From positions 1 to 64,000 of the forward strand of contig CAUJHV010000026.1 in assembly GCA_963205115.1 (NCBI GenBank): a stretch of DNA of 64,000 nucleotides. The letters are read 5' to 3'. The stretch's first letter is position 1. Each line of letters begins with the position of its first letter. The stretch comes from Pseudomonadota bacterium (lineage in GTDB: Bacteria > Pseudomonadota > Gammaproteobacteria > Burkholderiales > Burkholderiaceae_C). The position numbers and the translations under genes are program-made. This document shows positions 25,887-34,356 of the stretch, piece by piece. The notes beneath the pieces were generated by a model that did not search any database, was not told where the DNA came from, and saw nothing but the letters and a program-made list of their open reading frames with translations.

Positions 25887-26852
25887 TCAATCGAGCTGGA
25901 TGTTCAGCGGCGCGATGATGCGCCCCCAGGTGCGGGTGTGCTGCTCGATCAGCTCACCGAACTGCTGCGGCGTGAGCTGCGGGGCCGACGCACCGTCCTG
26001 CTCGACCCGCGCACGCACGTCGGGCGACTGCAGTGCCTCGTTGGTGGCCTTGTTCAGCGCCTCGATCACGGCCGCCGGCGTGCGCGCCGGTGCCAGCAGG
26101 CCGTACCAGGAGGCCGCCTGCATCTCGGGCAGACCGGATTCGGCAAAGGTGGGCACGTCCGGCGCGGCGGGCGAGCGCGCCGGCGCCGATATTGCCAGGC
26201 CCTTGAGCTTGCCCGAGCGGAACAGCGGCGCAGACGTGGCGATCCCGTCGAAGAACAGCTGCACGTGGCCGGCCATCAGGTCGCCCAGGGCCGGCCCCGC
26301 GCCCTTGTAGGGCACATAGGGAATCTTCAATCCGGCCACGCCGTTGAACATCTCGCCCACCAGGTGCGTCGAGCTGCCGGTGCCCAGCGTGGCGATATTC
26401 AGGCCGCCCGGCTTGGCCTTTTCCAGCGCGATCAGTTCCTTGACCGTGTTCGCCGGCACCGAGGGGTGCGCACTCAGCACGAAGGGCGTCAGCCCCGTGA
26501 GCGCGATGGGCTCGAAGTCGCTCATCTTGTAGCTGAGCTTCTTCATCATGAAGGGGTTGGTCGACAGCGTGGTGGTCACGGCCATGATCAGCGTGTGGCC
26601 GTCCGGCGCCGAGCGGGCCACGTATTCAGCCGCGATGGTGGTCGAGCCACCCGCCTTGTTTTCGACGATGACCGGTTGGCCGAAGCGTGCGCTCATCTTC
26701 TGCGCCACCAGGCGCGAGACGATGTCGGTGAAGCCGCCCGGCGCGTAGGGCACGATGATGCGGATGGGCTTGTCGGGCCAGGCGGCATGCGCCAGGCCCG
26801 GGAAGGCACAGGCGGCGGCAAGCGTCTGAAGGCTGCGGCGGCGGCTGATCAT
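25887..26852 (-). CDS. Bug-family (tripartite tricarboxylate transporter) substrate-binding protein
   Basis: A 321-residue periplasmic receptor with a short Arg-rich signal peptide (MISRRRSLQTLAAACAFPGLAHA). Typical Bug segments are WPDKPIRIIVPYAPGGFTDIVSRLVAQ, ENKAGGSTTIAAEYVARS, and IPYVPYKGAGPALGDLMAGHVQLFF. The ATG at 26852 has a good GAGGAGAA ribosome site. No permease genes of the TctAB type are nearby. It precedes a CoA-transferase on the same transcript, so its ligand is plausibly the carboxylic acid then converted to a CoA thioester. Confidence 0.92.
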   Translation of the reverse strand: MISRRRSLQTLAAACAFPGLAHAAWPDKPIRIIVPYAPGGFTDIVSRLVAQKMSARFGQPVIVENKAGGSTTIAAEYVARSAPDGHTLIMAVTTTLSTNPFMMKKLSYKMSDFEPIALTGLTPFVLSAHPSVPANTVKELIALEKAKPGGLNIATLGTGSSTHLVGEMFNGVAGLKIPYVPYKGAGPALGDLMAGHVQLFFDGIATSAPLFRSGKLKGLAISAPARSPAAPDVPTFAESGLPEMQAASWYGLLAPARTPAAVIEALNKATNEALQSPDVRARVEQDGASAPQLTPQQFGELIEQHTRTWGRIIAPLNIQLD

Positions 26853-26923
26853 GCAGGTTCTCCTCGGCGGGACACGGGCTTCCGGGGTTGGCATCGCGTC
26901 CGGCGGCAATGCCCGAACGACGG

Positions 26924-26987
26924 CATTCCGGTTTGACACGCCAGTTCCACAAACAGAGAATGTACGCAGAAAATGGAACGGTGTCGA
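26924..26987. promoter_or_regulatory. Divergent overlapping promoters with TTCC/GGAA operator
   Basis: Rightward promoter: TTGACA (26933-26938), 17 bases, GAGAAT (26956-26961), serving the enoyl-CoA hydratase operon. Leftward promoter: TCGACA (26987-26982), 17 bases, TACATT (26964-26959), serving the Bug/CoA-transferase operon. GTTCCA (26944-26949) and TGGAAC (26974-26979) form an inverted repeat centred 30 bp apart and lie in the two spacers. A further CATTCCG precedes the right -35. Positions were read by eye. Confidence 0.5.
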
Positions 26988-27096
26988 TGAGGTCGATCCC
27001 TGCGCACATCGCCTCCGCCGAATCGGCAAGCTGTGGCGGCGCCGGCCGACCACGCCCGCCACTCACGCCCACTCCTGCAGACCCCGAGGCCTCCAC

Positions 27097-27906
27097 ATGA
27101 CCCCCGACTACAGCCGCTACCGCTTCCTGGACATCCGTCGCGAAGGCGGCATCGCCACGCTCACGCTCAATCAGGCCGAAAACCGCAACGCGGTGCACAT
27201 GGAAATGCACGCGGAGCTCGAACAGATCTGGCGCGACCTGTCGGTCGACCGCGAGGTCAACGTGATCGTCTTCACCGGCGCGGGCAAGACCTTCTCGGCC
27301 GGTGGCGACATCAAACGCATGGCCGCGCGCTTCGGCACCGACGAAGGCTGGGACCATTCGCTGTCCATCCCGGCGTCCACGCACCGGCTCTTCGAGGGCA
27401 TGCTCGATGTCAAGCAGCCCATCATCGCGGCCGTCAACGGTGATGCGGTCGGCCTGGGCGCCACGCTCGCCTTGTTTGCCGATATCGCCATCATTGCCGA
27501 CACGGCCAAGTTCGGCGATTCGCACGTGAAGGTCGGCCTGGTGGCCGGCGACGGCGGTGCGGTGGTCTGGCCGCTGCTGGTGGGGCCCTCACGCGCCAAG
27601 GAATTCCTCATGCGCGGGCGTCTGGTCAGCGGCACCGAAGCGCACGCGCTGGGGTTGATCAACCATGTCGTGCCGGCCGCCGAGGTCATGGAGGCGGCGA
27701 TGAAGATGGCCGAGGAACTCAACGCGCTGCCGCCGCTGGCCGTGCGCTGGACCAAGCTGTCGGTCAACAAGTGGATCAAGCACCAGCTCAACCTGATCAT
27801 GGACGCGTCCATCGCGTACGAGATGCTGTCCATCAACTCGCACGACCACCACGAGGCGGCGATGGCCTTCATCGAGAAGCGCAAGCCAGTCTTCCAGGGG
27901 CGTTGA
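27097..27906 (+). CDS. Enoyl-CoA hydratase/isomerase family protein
   Basis: A 269-residue crotonase-fold enzyme acting on enoyl-CoA or related thioesters. Family features: TLTLNQAENRNAV, oxyanion-hole segment GAGKTFSAGGDIKRM, and NGDAVGLGATLALFADIAI. The usual catalytic glutamate motif (PEV...GGTQ) reads SHVKVGLVAGDGGAVVWP here, so the first Glu is replaced and an Asp sits at the second position. This is common in one crotonase subgroup and may mean an altered reaction. The ATG at 27097 has GAGG upstream. It is the first gene of hydratase - two acyl-CoA dehydrogenases - IclR regulator. Confidence 0.88.
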   Translation: MTPDYSRYRFLDIRREGGIATLTLNQAENRNAVHMEMHAELEQIWRDLSVDREVNVIVFTGAGKTFSAGGDIKRMAARFGTDEGWDHSLSIPASTHRLFEGMLDVKQPIIAAVNGDAVGLGATLALFADIAIIADTAKFGDSHVKVGLVAGDGGAVVWPLLVGPSRAKEFLMRGRLVSGTEAHALGLINHVVPAAEVMEAAMKMAEELNALPPLAVRWTKLSVNKWIKHQLNLIMDASIAYEMLSINSHDHHEAAMAFIEKRKPVFQGR

Positions 27907-27959
27907 ACGCACCGGCGCGTGCGCAGACTCGTCTCGACCGTTAGCGATAGACCGCCACC

Positions 27960-29126
27960 ATGACCCCCTCACCTGCCCCACGCGACTGGAACGCCCTGGG
28001 CGACGACGAGTTCCGCCGCCTGGCGGCCGAGTTCTTCGAACAGCACGTGCCCCGGCACCTGCGCTTTCTCAGCCGCCGCCCGCGCTGGGCCGAGGTGCGC
28101 GAGTGGTACCTCACACTGTCGCGCCACGGCTGGCTGGTGCCGGCCTGGCCCGTCGAGCACGGCGGCATGGGCCTGACGCAGAGCAAGGTGCTGGTCTACA
28201 TGGAAGAGCTCGAGCGCAGCGGCGCGCCGCGCGTGATGGACCAGGGCTTGATGAACCTGGGCCCGGTGCTGATCGCGCGCGGCACCGACGAACAACGGCG
28301 GCGATTCCTGCCACAGATCCTCTCCGGCGAGCACCTGTGGTGCCAGGGTTACTCCGAGCCCAATGCCGGCTCCGACCTGGCCAGCCTGCGCACCGAGGCC
28401 CGCATCGAGGGCAACGAGTTCGTCATCAACGGCCAGAAGATCTGGACCAGCGTGGCCTTCGACGCGAACCACATGTTTGCGCTCGTGCGCACCGACAAGA
28501 CGGTGAAGAAGCAGGCCGGAATCAGCTTCGTGATGATCGACATGCGCCAGCCAGGTGTCACCGTGCGCCCGATCCGCAACATCGCCGGGCACGAAGAGCT
28601 GTGCGAGGTCTTCCTGGACGACGTGCGCGCGCCGCTGGACAACCTGGTGGGCGCGCTCAACCAGGGCTGGCAGGTGGCCAAGACACTGCTGGGATTCGAG
28701 CGCATCTGGTCGGGCTCGCCACGCCAGTCCACACTGGCGCTGCTGCGGCTGCGCCAGCTCGCGCAGGCCAGCGGCAAGATGGGCGATCCGGTCTTTCGTG
28801 ACCGCCTGGCGCAGATCACGATGGACGTGCTCGATGCGGGCGCGGCCTACGAGCGCTTCGCGCAGATCATGCGCACGGGCGGCAGCTTCGGCTTCGAGGT
28901 CTCGATGCTGAAGATCTGGGCCACCGAGACCTGCCAGCGCGTGACCGAGCTGATGGTCGAAGCCGCCGGCGACCTGGGCGGCCTGGGCGGCGAAGTCGAC
29001 GTCGCGGGCCAGGACATCGACATCCTCTACCCCTTCCTCGACTGCCGCGCATTCACCATCTACGGCGGCTCGAGCCAGGTCCAGCGCAACATCCTGGTCA
29101 AGAACGTGCTCGACCTGCCCGCGTGA
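27960..29126 (+). CDS. Acyl-CoA dehydrogenase (first of adjacent pair)
   Basis: A 388-residue flavoprotein that introduces a double bond into an acyl-CoA. The FAD/substrate segment is QGYSEPNAGSDLAS (129-142), followed by INGQKIWTS. The C-terminal motif is FTIYGGSSQVQRNILVKNVL. At the place where medium-chain dehydrogenases have the catalytic Glu (EGT-type motif) this protein has Gly (YGGSS), so the base must lie elsewhere or differ. The downstream dehydrogenase begins nine bases after its stop. Such adjacent pairs form heterotetramers in steroid side-chain degradation (known for the FadE pairs of actinobacteria). Confidence 0.9.
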   Translation: MTPSPAPRDWNALGDDEFRRLAAEFFEQHVPRHLRFLSRRPRWAEVREWYLTLSRHGWLVPAWPVEHGGMGLTQSKVLVYMEELERSGAPRVMDQGLMNLGPVLIARGTDEQRRRFLPQILSGEHLWCQGYSEPNAGSDLASLRTEARIEGNEFVINGQKIWTSVAFDANHMFALVRTDKTVKKQAGISFVMIDMRQPGVTVRPIRNIAGHEELCEVFLDDVRAPLDNLVGALNQGWQVAKTLLGFERIWSGSPRQSTLALLRLRQLAQASGKMGDPVFRDRLAQITMDVLDAGAAYERFAQIMRTGGSFGFEVSMLKIWATETCQRVTELMVEAAGDLGGLGGEVDVAGQDIDILYPFLDCRAFTIYGGSSQVQRNILVKNVLDLPA

Positions 29127-29134
29127 GGATTCGC

Positions 29135-30328
29135 ATGTCCGACACTGATTCGCCGGGAAGCGCCGGCAGCGACGCCGAGCAACTGGAGATGCTGCGTGCC
29201 AGCGCGGCCGATGTCGTGCAGCGCGGCGCCGACATGCGCCGTCTGCGCGAACGCCGCGGCACCCTGCCCGGCCACGACCCCGCGCTGCGCCAACAGATGG
29301 CCGATCTGGGCTGGCTGGGCATGCTCGTGCCCGAAGCCCAGGGCGGATCGGGCCTGGGCCTGACCGAGGCCGCCGCGGTGGTGCAGGAACTGGGCAAGGG
29401 CCTGATGGCCGATCCGCTGGTACCCGCAGCCTTTGCGACGCGGGTGCTGTGGCATGCGATCGCGCGGGGCGGCGATGCGCCGTCTTCCGTCGCGGCGCGA
29501 CGCGCATGCACCTCACGGTTAGCCGGTCTGGCCGATGGCGCGCAGCTGGCAGCCGTGGCTTGGCAGGAGGACCTGGGTGGACTGGATCCGCACGCGCCGG
29601 CCACACAAGCCCAGCCCGATGGCGACAACTGGCGGCTCTCGGGCAGCAAGCGCTTCGTCGCCGGTGCGGCAGGCGCAGACGGCTTCATCGTCTCGGCCGT
29701 CGCACCGAATGGTCCCGGCCTGTTCTGGGTGCCGGCCGCAGCCGCTGGGCTGACGCTCAGGCACGAATGGCGTGCCGACCAGACCCCCAGCGGCGTGCTG
29801 CAACTGGACGGCGTGGGCATCGGCGCACAGGACGTGTTCGTCGCGCCTGCCCCCGACGGCCTGGCCGCCTTGGAGCGCGCGCGTGATGACGCCGCGGTGC
29901 TGGCCAGCGCCGAGATGCTGGGCGTCATGGAGGCCGCGCTGCAATTGGCGCTGGCCTACATGCGCACGCGGGTGCAGTTCGGCCAGCCCATCGGCAGCTT
30001 CCAGGCGCTGCAGCACAAGGCCGCGGACCTCTACGTGCAGCAGGAGCTGGTGCGGGCGGTGCTGCAGGACGCGTTGCGCACGCTCGATGGCGGCGCCGAC
30101 CCGCTGACCGCTGCGCGCGTGGCCAGCCGCTGCAAGGCGCGCGCCAGCGACGCGGGGCTGCGCGTAACGCGCGAGGTCATCCAGCTCCACGGCGCCATCG
30201 GCTTCACCGACGAACACGACGCAGGCCTGTACCTCAAGCGTGCGCTGGTGCTGTCGGCCTGGCTGGGCAATGCCAGCGCGCACCGGCAGCGCTTCGGCGC
30301 ACTGATGGATACCGAGCCTGCGCTATAG
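29135..30328 (+). CDS. Acyl-CoA dehydrogenase (second of adjacent pair)
   Basis: A 397-residue acyl-CoA dehydrogenase family protein, more divergent than its neighbour. The N-terminal helical part contains LGWLGMLVPEAQGGSGLGL. The middle beta domain is loosely conserved (SGSKRFVAGAAGADGFIV). The C-terminal helices keep MRTRVQFGQPIGSFQALQHKAAD and VIQLHGAIGFTDEHDAGLYLKRA, which contact FAD. It lacks the SEP/TEP-type substrate motif of ordinary homomeric enzymes, consistent with a non-catalytic or half-site subunit. The ATG at 29135 has GAGGA upstream; a GTG at 29123 overlapping the previous stop is an alternative. Confidence 0.85.
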   Translation: MSDTDSPGSAGSDAEQLEMLRASAADVVQRGADMRRLRERRGTLPGHDPALRQQMADLGWLGMLVPEAQGGSGLGLTEAAAVVQELGKGLMADPLVPAAFATRVLWHAIARGGDAPSSVAARRACTSRLAGLADGAQLAAVAWQEDLGGLDPHAPATQAQPDGDNWRLSGSKRFVAGAAGADGFIVSAVAPNGPGLFWVPAAAAGLTLRHEWRADQTPSGVLQLDGVGIGAQDVFVAPAPDGLAALERARDDAAVLASAEMLGVMEAALQLALAYMRTRVQFGQPIGSFQALQHKAADLYVQQELVRAVLQDALRTLDGGADPLTAARVASRCKARASDAGLRVTREVIQLHGAIGFTDEHDAGLYLKRALVLSAWLGNASAHRQRFGALMDTEPAL

Positions 30329-30344
30329 TTCCACAATGCGAAAC
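30324..30344 (+). promoter_or_regulatory. -10-like TATAGT and candidate IclR autoregulatory site
   Basis: TATAGT (30324-30329) is followed directly by a 17-bp imperfect palindrome GTTCCACAATGCGAAAC (30328-30344; six of eight pairs match), 20 bases before the IclR start codon. Its left half AGTTCCACAA is identical to ten bases at 26943-26952. No good -35 was found. Confidence 0.4.
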
Positions 30345-30364
30345 GCAGTCCATTGGAGAGCCGC

Positions 30365-31261
30365 ATGATCCGTGCCGTGGGCCGTGCGCTGGCCATCTTC
30401 GACGCCTACGACAACGAGCACCTCAGCCTGTCGCTGCAGGAGATCGCCGAGCGCATCCAGATGCCCAAGACCACCGCCTTCCGCCTGGTCAACACGCTGG
30501 AACGCGCCGGTTTCCTGGTGCGCATGGACAACCAGCGCTACTGCCTGTCACTGAAGCTCGCGCGGCTGGGCGGCCTGGTGCGCAGCACACTGAACATCCG
30601 CGACGTGGCGCGGCCCATCATGCTGCAGGTGAACGAGCAGGTGTCGGAGACCATCACGCTCAACGCCATCGTCGGACATGACCGCATGGTGCTGGACGTG
30701 GTGGACACGCCGGCGCCGCTGATGTCGATGGTTCGCCCCGGTGAGCGCATGCCGCTGCTGCTGAGCGCCAGCGCGCGCGTGCTGATGGCCTACATGACGC
30801 CGGAGCAACTGGAAGCGGCCCTGGCCGCCAACGTGCGAACGCCCGATTTCGACCGCGCGGCCTTCGACCGCGAGATCCAGCGCTTCCGCCGCCAGGGCTA
30901 TGGCATCTCACGCGGGCAGCGGGTGGCCGGCCTGACCGCGATCGCGGTGCCCATCTTCGACATCCACGACCAGGTCAACTACTGCCTGTCGCTGACCGGC
31001 CCGAGCGTGCGCGTGGACCCGCGCGACCACGAACTCGCCGAGATCATGATGACGGCAGGCCGCGACATCTCCACGCGCTTGGGCGCGAGTCCGGGCAACA
31101 GCCTGGACCTGAAGATGCTGTCCGAAGACGAGGCAGCACCGCGCTCACGTGGGCGCAGCGCCGCACGCAAGACCGGCCCCAAGGCCGAGGGTGCGGGGCC
31201 CCGCGCGGCGTCGGCGGCGCGCAAGCGCAAGACCGCCGCGCCGGTCCCCAAGGCCGCCTGA
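30365..31261 (+). CDS. IclR-family transcriptional regulator
   Basis: A 298-residue regulator. The N-terminal winged helix (about 1-65) shows AVGRALAIFDAYDNEHLSLS, LQEIAERIQMPKTTAFRLVNTLERAGFLVR and YCLSLKLARLG. The IclR effector domain (80-245) contains LMSMVRPGERMPLLLSASARVLMAY and RVAGLTAIAVPIFD. A basic Ala/Lys/Arg-rich tail (about 262-298) is unusual in length and may be a non-specific DNA-binding extension. The ATG at 30365 has GGAGAG upstream. It ends the hydratase/dehydrogenase cluster and may control it along with other promoters carrying TTCC/GGAA elements. Whether it activates or represses is not visible. Confidence 0.9.
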   Translation: MIRAVGRALAIFDAYDNEHLSLSLQEIAERIQMPKTTAFRLVNTLERAGFLVRMDNQRYCLSLKLARLGGLVRSTLNIRDVARPIMLQVNEQVSETITLNAIVGHDRMVLDVVDTPAPLMSMVRPGERMPLLLSASARVLMAYMTPEQLEAALAANVRTPDFDRAAFDREIQRFRRQGYGISRGQRVAGLTAIAVPIFDIHDQVNYCLSLTGPSVRVDPRDHELAEIMMTAGRDISTRLGASPGNSLDLKMLSEDEAAPRSRGRSAARKTGPKAEGAGPRAASAARKRKTAAPVPKAA

Positions 31262-31282
31262 ACGGCCCCGGGGCTGCGGCGC

Positions 31283-33769
31283 TCAGGGCCGCAACATCAC
31301 CGGCTCGACGCCGATCGTCAGCTGCCGGGTCGTCGGCAAGGCCGATTCCGTGGCACCCAGCGTGCGCACCCGACTGACCGCCCAGGCCGTGGGCAGGCTC
31401 ACGGTGATCGAACCGGCGGGCGCCCACAGCAGGTAGGCCGTCTCGCCGGCGCGGTCGAGCTTGACCATGTAGACCTTGCCGTCCTGCACATAACCGTCCA
31501 GCACACGCGCACCGCGCAGCCAGCTCACGGCCTCGGCATAGGGTGCGGCCGCGGCGGTGGGCGTCACGAAGTCGGCTTCGACGAAGCGGCTGTAGTGGTC
31601 GATGCCTTCCCAGGTGTGCGGGTTGTAGTTGCCGATGCCCTTGGCGGCCATGATGAACAAGGCGCGGGCGTTGACCGAACGGGACTCGGCGGGCGTCGGG
31701 TACGCGGTGCTGCAATTGGCGACGGCGGGATTGCAGATGAACGCGCCTTCGGTATTCCACAGCGGCTTGGCCTGTTGGCCGTAGGTGGCCATCAGCTTGT
31801 GCACGTTGTCGATGCCAGGGACCAGCCCCTCGGGCTGCGTGTGGAAGTACCAGTGGTAGCCGATGGCGTCCACGTGGTCGCCGCCGCCGGCCACCAGGAA
31901 CTGCTCCAGCCCGCGCATGCCCTGGTCGCTGGTCATGCCGGGGCTGACCAGGCGGTTGTTCGGGTCGGCCGCCAGCAGCTCCTCGCGGGCAATGCGCGCC
32001 ATCTGCGCGAGCGTGGCCATCGGTGCATTCCAGTGCGGCGCATAGTCAGGCTCGTTCCACAGCTCCCAGTAGCGGATCTTGCCGGCGTAACGACGCGCCA
32101 GTGTGCGCACGTAGTCGCGCCAGTCGGCCATGTCACGCGGCGCACCACTGGCGCCAGCGCCGTACAGGCCGGTCACCGTGGGCGTCGTCGAGGCCCACTG
32201 CGGCGTCTGGCCCAGCGTGTACAGGATCTCCGCGCCCGGCGCCTTGGACTGCACGTGGTTCACGTACATGTCCAGCCGGTAGCCATTGCCGGTGGCCCAG
32301 TTCCATCCGTCCTGGGTGGGCTCGAGATCGCGCCAGGTGGTGCCGGTATTCCACAGCCGGACGATGCGTGTGCCCATGCCGGGCCACTGGTGGTGCACAC
32401 CCAGCTTGTTGATGTGCATGCCGAACAGCGTGTCCGGAATCGGAAGGGTGGTGTGCGGGGCCATCGGGTTGGCCCTGACTTCCGACAGCGCCACGTCGTC
32501 GACCCACACCGCGCCGGCGGCGGAAGCCATGGCCACGCGGATCGAACCCGCTGCTGCCGCGGGGAAGGTGCCTTCGATCTCCACGGTCTGCCAGGCGGGC
32601 CCGGCAGTCAGCGTGCGGCTCGCAAAGGCATCCCAAGGCGGTTCGTCGCGGCGCATCATGACCTGCACGGCCTGCGGCACATCGGCCTTCACACGCAGCC
32701 GCGTGCGGTAGGTCTTGCCCGGCAAGAAGGCGTAGGACTGCACCAGGTGCGCATCGCCGGCATTCTTCGCGACGAGCTGGAAGCGCTGTGACGCGGCACC
32801 GCTGTAGACGTAGTCCGCACGTGTCTCGCGCGAGGCCGCTGCTACCGCCGAGCCCCAGCTGTTGATCCTCCAGCCGGGCGCTGTCGTGGTGTAGCTCTCG
32901 TCCATCGACGAACTGCGCAGTGGCAGCAGTTCGGCTGCTGCCGAACCGGCCGCCTGCAGCGCCAGGGCGTTGGTGCTCGCCTCCGGCGTGCTGGTGCCAT
33001 CCGTGGCGGCGGTCTGCGACGCGATGCGCATCTCGTCGAGATAGATGTTGGTGCCCAGCGTGATGGGCACGATGCGGATCGAACCCAGTTCCGACCACTT
33101 CCAGGTGCCCGACAGCACGACCTGCGTCCAGCCCGTGCCCAGCGTGAGGGTCTGCTGCGCGGCCAAGTTCCAGGGCGGCGCGTCGCGGCGGAACTGCACG
33201 GCCACCTGCGTCGGGCTGTCTGCGCGCAGGTACATCGTATTGACGTAGGCGGTGCCCGCGACGAACTTGTACGTGTAGACCAGGTGCGCAGCACCGCCAG
33301 CTGGCGGCGCCAACAGGCGAAAGCGCTGCGAACCGGAGCCGGCATACACCAGGCCGGTGCCGCTGGCGCGCGCGGCCTCGAACTTCGGCGCGCCAGTGCC
33401 CCAGTAGTTGAGCCACCAGCCAGGCGCGAAGGCGGTGAAGGCACCTTCGAAGCTGGAATTCACCAAGGCTGTGGTCGTCGTCGTGGCCAGCGCTCGCGCC
33501 CGGCGTTCGGTGGTGCCGGCCGCCGGATCGGCATCCGTTGGCGGGCCGTCCATGGCACTTCCGCCGTCGTTGAAGCCGATCGCGTCGGCTGAGGGCAGCA
33601 AGGCGTTTTCCGTCGCCTCGGCGGCGGCCGCGTCTGCCGCTGCGGGTGCCGTGTCCGTGGAGGTCGTGGCGGCCTGCGCGGTGGCCGCAGGCTCTTCGTG
33701 GCCTCCACATCCGGCCAGAAGCGAGAGGGTGATCGAGGCGAGTATCCAAAGGCGTGGCGAAGCGTTCAT
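31283..33769 (-). CDS. Lipoprotein glycoside hydrolase (clan GH-A, GH39/PslG-like) with two CBM-like domains
   Basis: An 828-residue envelope protein. The lipobox LLAGC places the lipidated cysteine at residue 21, followed by a low-complexity Ala/Thr linker (25-100). Two related jelly-roll-like domains follow (about 101-252 and 285-432); they share PGWW/PGWR, SQRFRL/SQRFQL, HLVYTY/HLVQSY and RRDAPPW/RRDEPPW, as in carbohydrate-binding modules. The catalytic barrel (about 440-828) has the acid/base Glu573 in YWELWNEPDYA and the probable nucleophile Glu674 in LWNTEGAF, the GH-A pattern. It probably cleaves an extracellular or surface polysaccharide, perhaps the cell's own exopolysaccharide as PslG does. 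It stands alone, convergent with the IclR gene. Confidence 0.82.
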   Translation of the reverse strand: MNASPRLWILASITLSLLAGCGGHEEPAATAQAATTSTDTAPAAADAAAAEATENALLPSADAIGFNDGGSAMDGPPTDADPAAGTTERRARALATTTTTALVNSSFEGAFTAFAPGWWLNYWGTGAPKFEAARASGTGLVYAGSGSQRFRLLAPPAGGAAHLVYTYKFVAGTAYVNTMYLRADSPTQVAVQFRRDAPPWNLAAQQTLTLGTGWTQVVLSGTWKWSELGSIRIVPITLGTNIYLDEMRIASQTAATDGTSTPEASTNALALQAAGSAAAELLPLRSSSMDESYTTTAPGWRINSWGSAVAAASRETRADYVYSGAASQRFQLVAKNAGDAHLVQSYAFLPGKTYRTRLRVKADVPQAVQVMMRRDEPPWDAFASRTLTAGPAWQTVEIEGTFPAAAAGSIRVAMASAAGAVWVDDVALSEVRANPMAPHTTLPIPDTLFGMHINKLGVHHQWPGMGTRIVRLWNTGTTWRDLEPTQDGWNWATGNGYRLDMYVNHVQSKAPGAEILYTLGQTPQWASTTPTVTGLYGAGASGAPRDMADWRDYVRTLARRYAGKIRYWELWNEPDYAPHWNAPMATLAQMARIAREELLAADPNNRLVSPGMTSDQGMRGLEQFLVAGGGDHVDAIGYHWYFHTQPEGLVPGIDNVHKLMATYGQQAKPLWNTEGAFICNPAVANCSTAYPTPAESRSVNARALFIMAAKGIGNYNPHTWEGIDHYSRFVEADFVTPTAAAAPYAEAVSWLRGARVLDGYVQDGKVYMVKLDRAGETAYLLWAPAGSITVSLPTAWAVSRVRTLGATESALPTTRQLTIGVEPVMLRP

Positions 33770-34009
33770 GCGGCATCCCGAAAGCGCACGTCAGCGCCGG
33801 CGGCGGCTTTCCCATCAGGGGCCGCACGACCGGAAGGCGTGCTGTCGGGATGTCGGCGTCGAACAGCCGTGGAATGAGCCTCTTATTGCAACGACCGGCT
33901 TTCGAACGTAAGCAGGCATGCGTGCCGATAACCACGCGCGGCGGCGGCGCCAACTTGGCAAGACGATGGCGATGCGGTGGGCCGCCCGGGCGGGCGACGC
34001 TCGCGCGGG

Positions 34010-34291
34010 TCAGTCCGGTTTTGCGAAGCTGCGGCCTTCGCTCACCAGGCGCTCCAGCACGGGAGCGGACGTCCAGAATTCACCGTGTTCGCGGTGGAAA
34101 TCGCCCGCGCGTAGGTAGACCGTGTCCAGCCCTTCGCAGTCCGCGTCGCACATCGGCCAGCGGCGCCGGGCCGGAAAGCCGACGCCGTTGAGACAGATAC
34201 GGCCGATGTCGGGAGCGCCCCGCGCGGAGCCGGCCTCGGCCGCGCTGGTCTCGATGATCAGCTGCACCACCGGCCCGATGTCCCGGCGACG
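34010..34291 (-). pseudogene. Remnant of the C-terminus of a FadB/FadJ-type 3-hydroxyacyl-CoA dehydrogenase
   Basis: About 93 residues align with the end of the intact gene at 38511-40601: PVVQLIIETSAAEAG versus PVVQQIIETCAAEAG, LNGVGFPARR versus VNGYGFPAWR, and FHREHGEFWTSAPVLERL versus FHRQHGAFWTPAPLLERL, both ending in a short basic tail (FAKPD, FARPD). A block of roughly 30 residues (the EEIVERTIYALINEG part) is deleted. No start codon or upstream domains remain; the open frame upstream runs antisense-like through the dioxygenase gene and has no similarity. It is a decayed duplicate or the leftover of a deletion. Confidence 0.75.
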
Positions 34292-34356
34292 CGCGGCGCC
34301 GCGGCCCGCGCAGTCGCAAGGCGCTCGCGCCCATCCCGAAAGTCGCCTGAAAGGCT

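Noticed and set aside
25867..25890. TTG at 25890 as start of the second CoA-transferase
   Set aside because: It overlaps the upstream stop neatly but lacks a ribosome site; the ATG at 25866 has AGGA upstream.
33770..34009. Open frames in the gap before the FadJ remnant
   Set aside because: They are Arg-rich shadows without a ribosome site or similarity to a known protein; no gene is called here.
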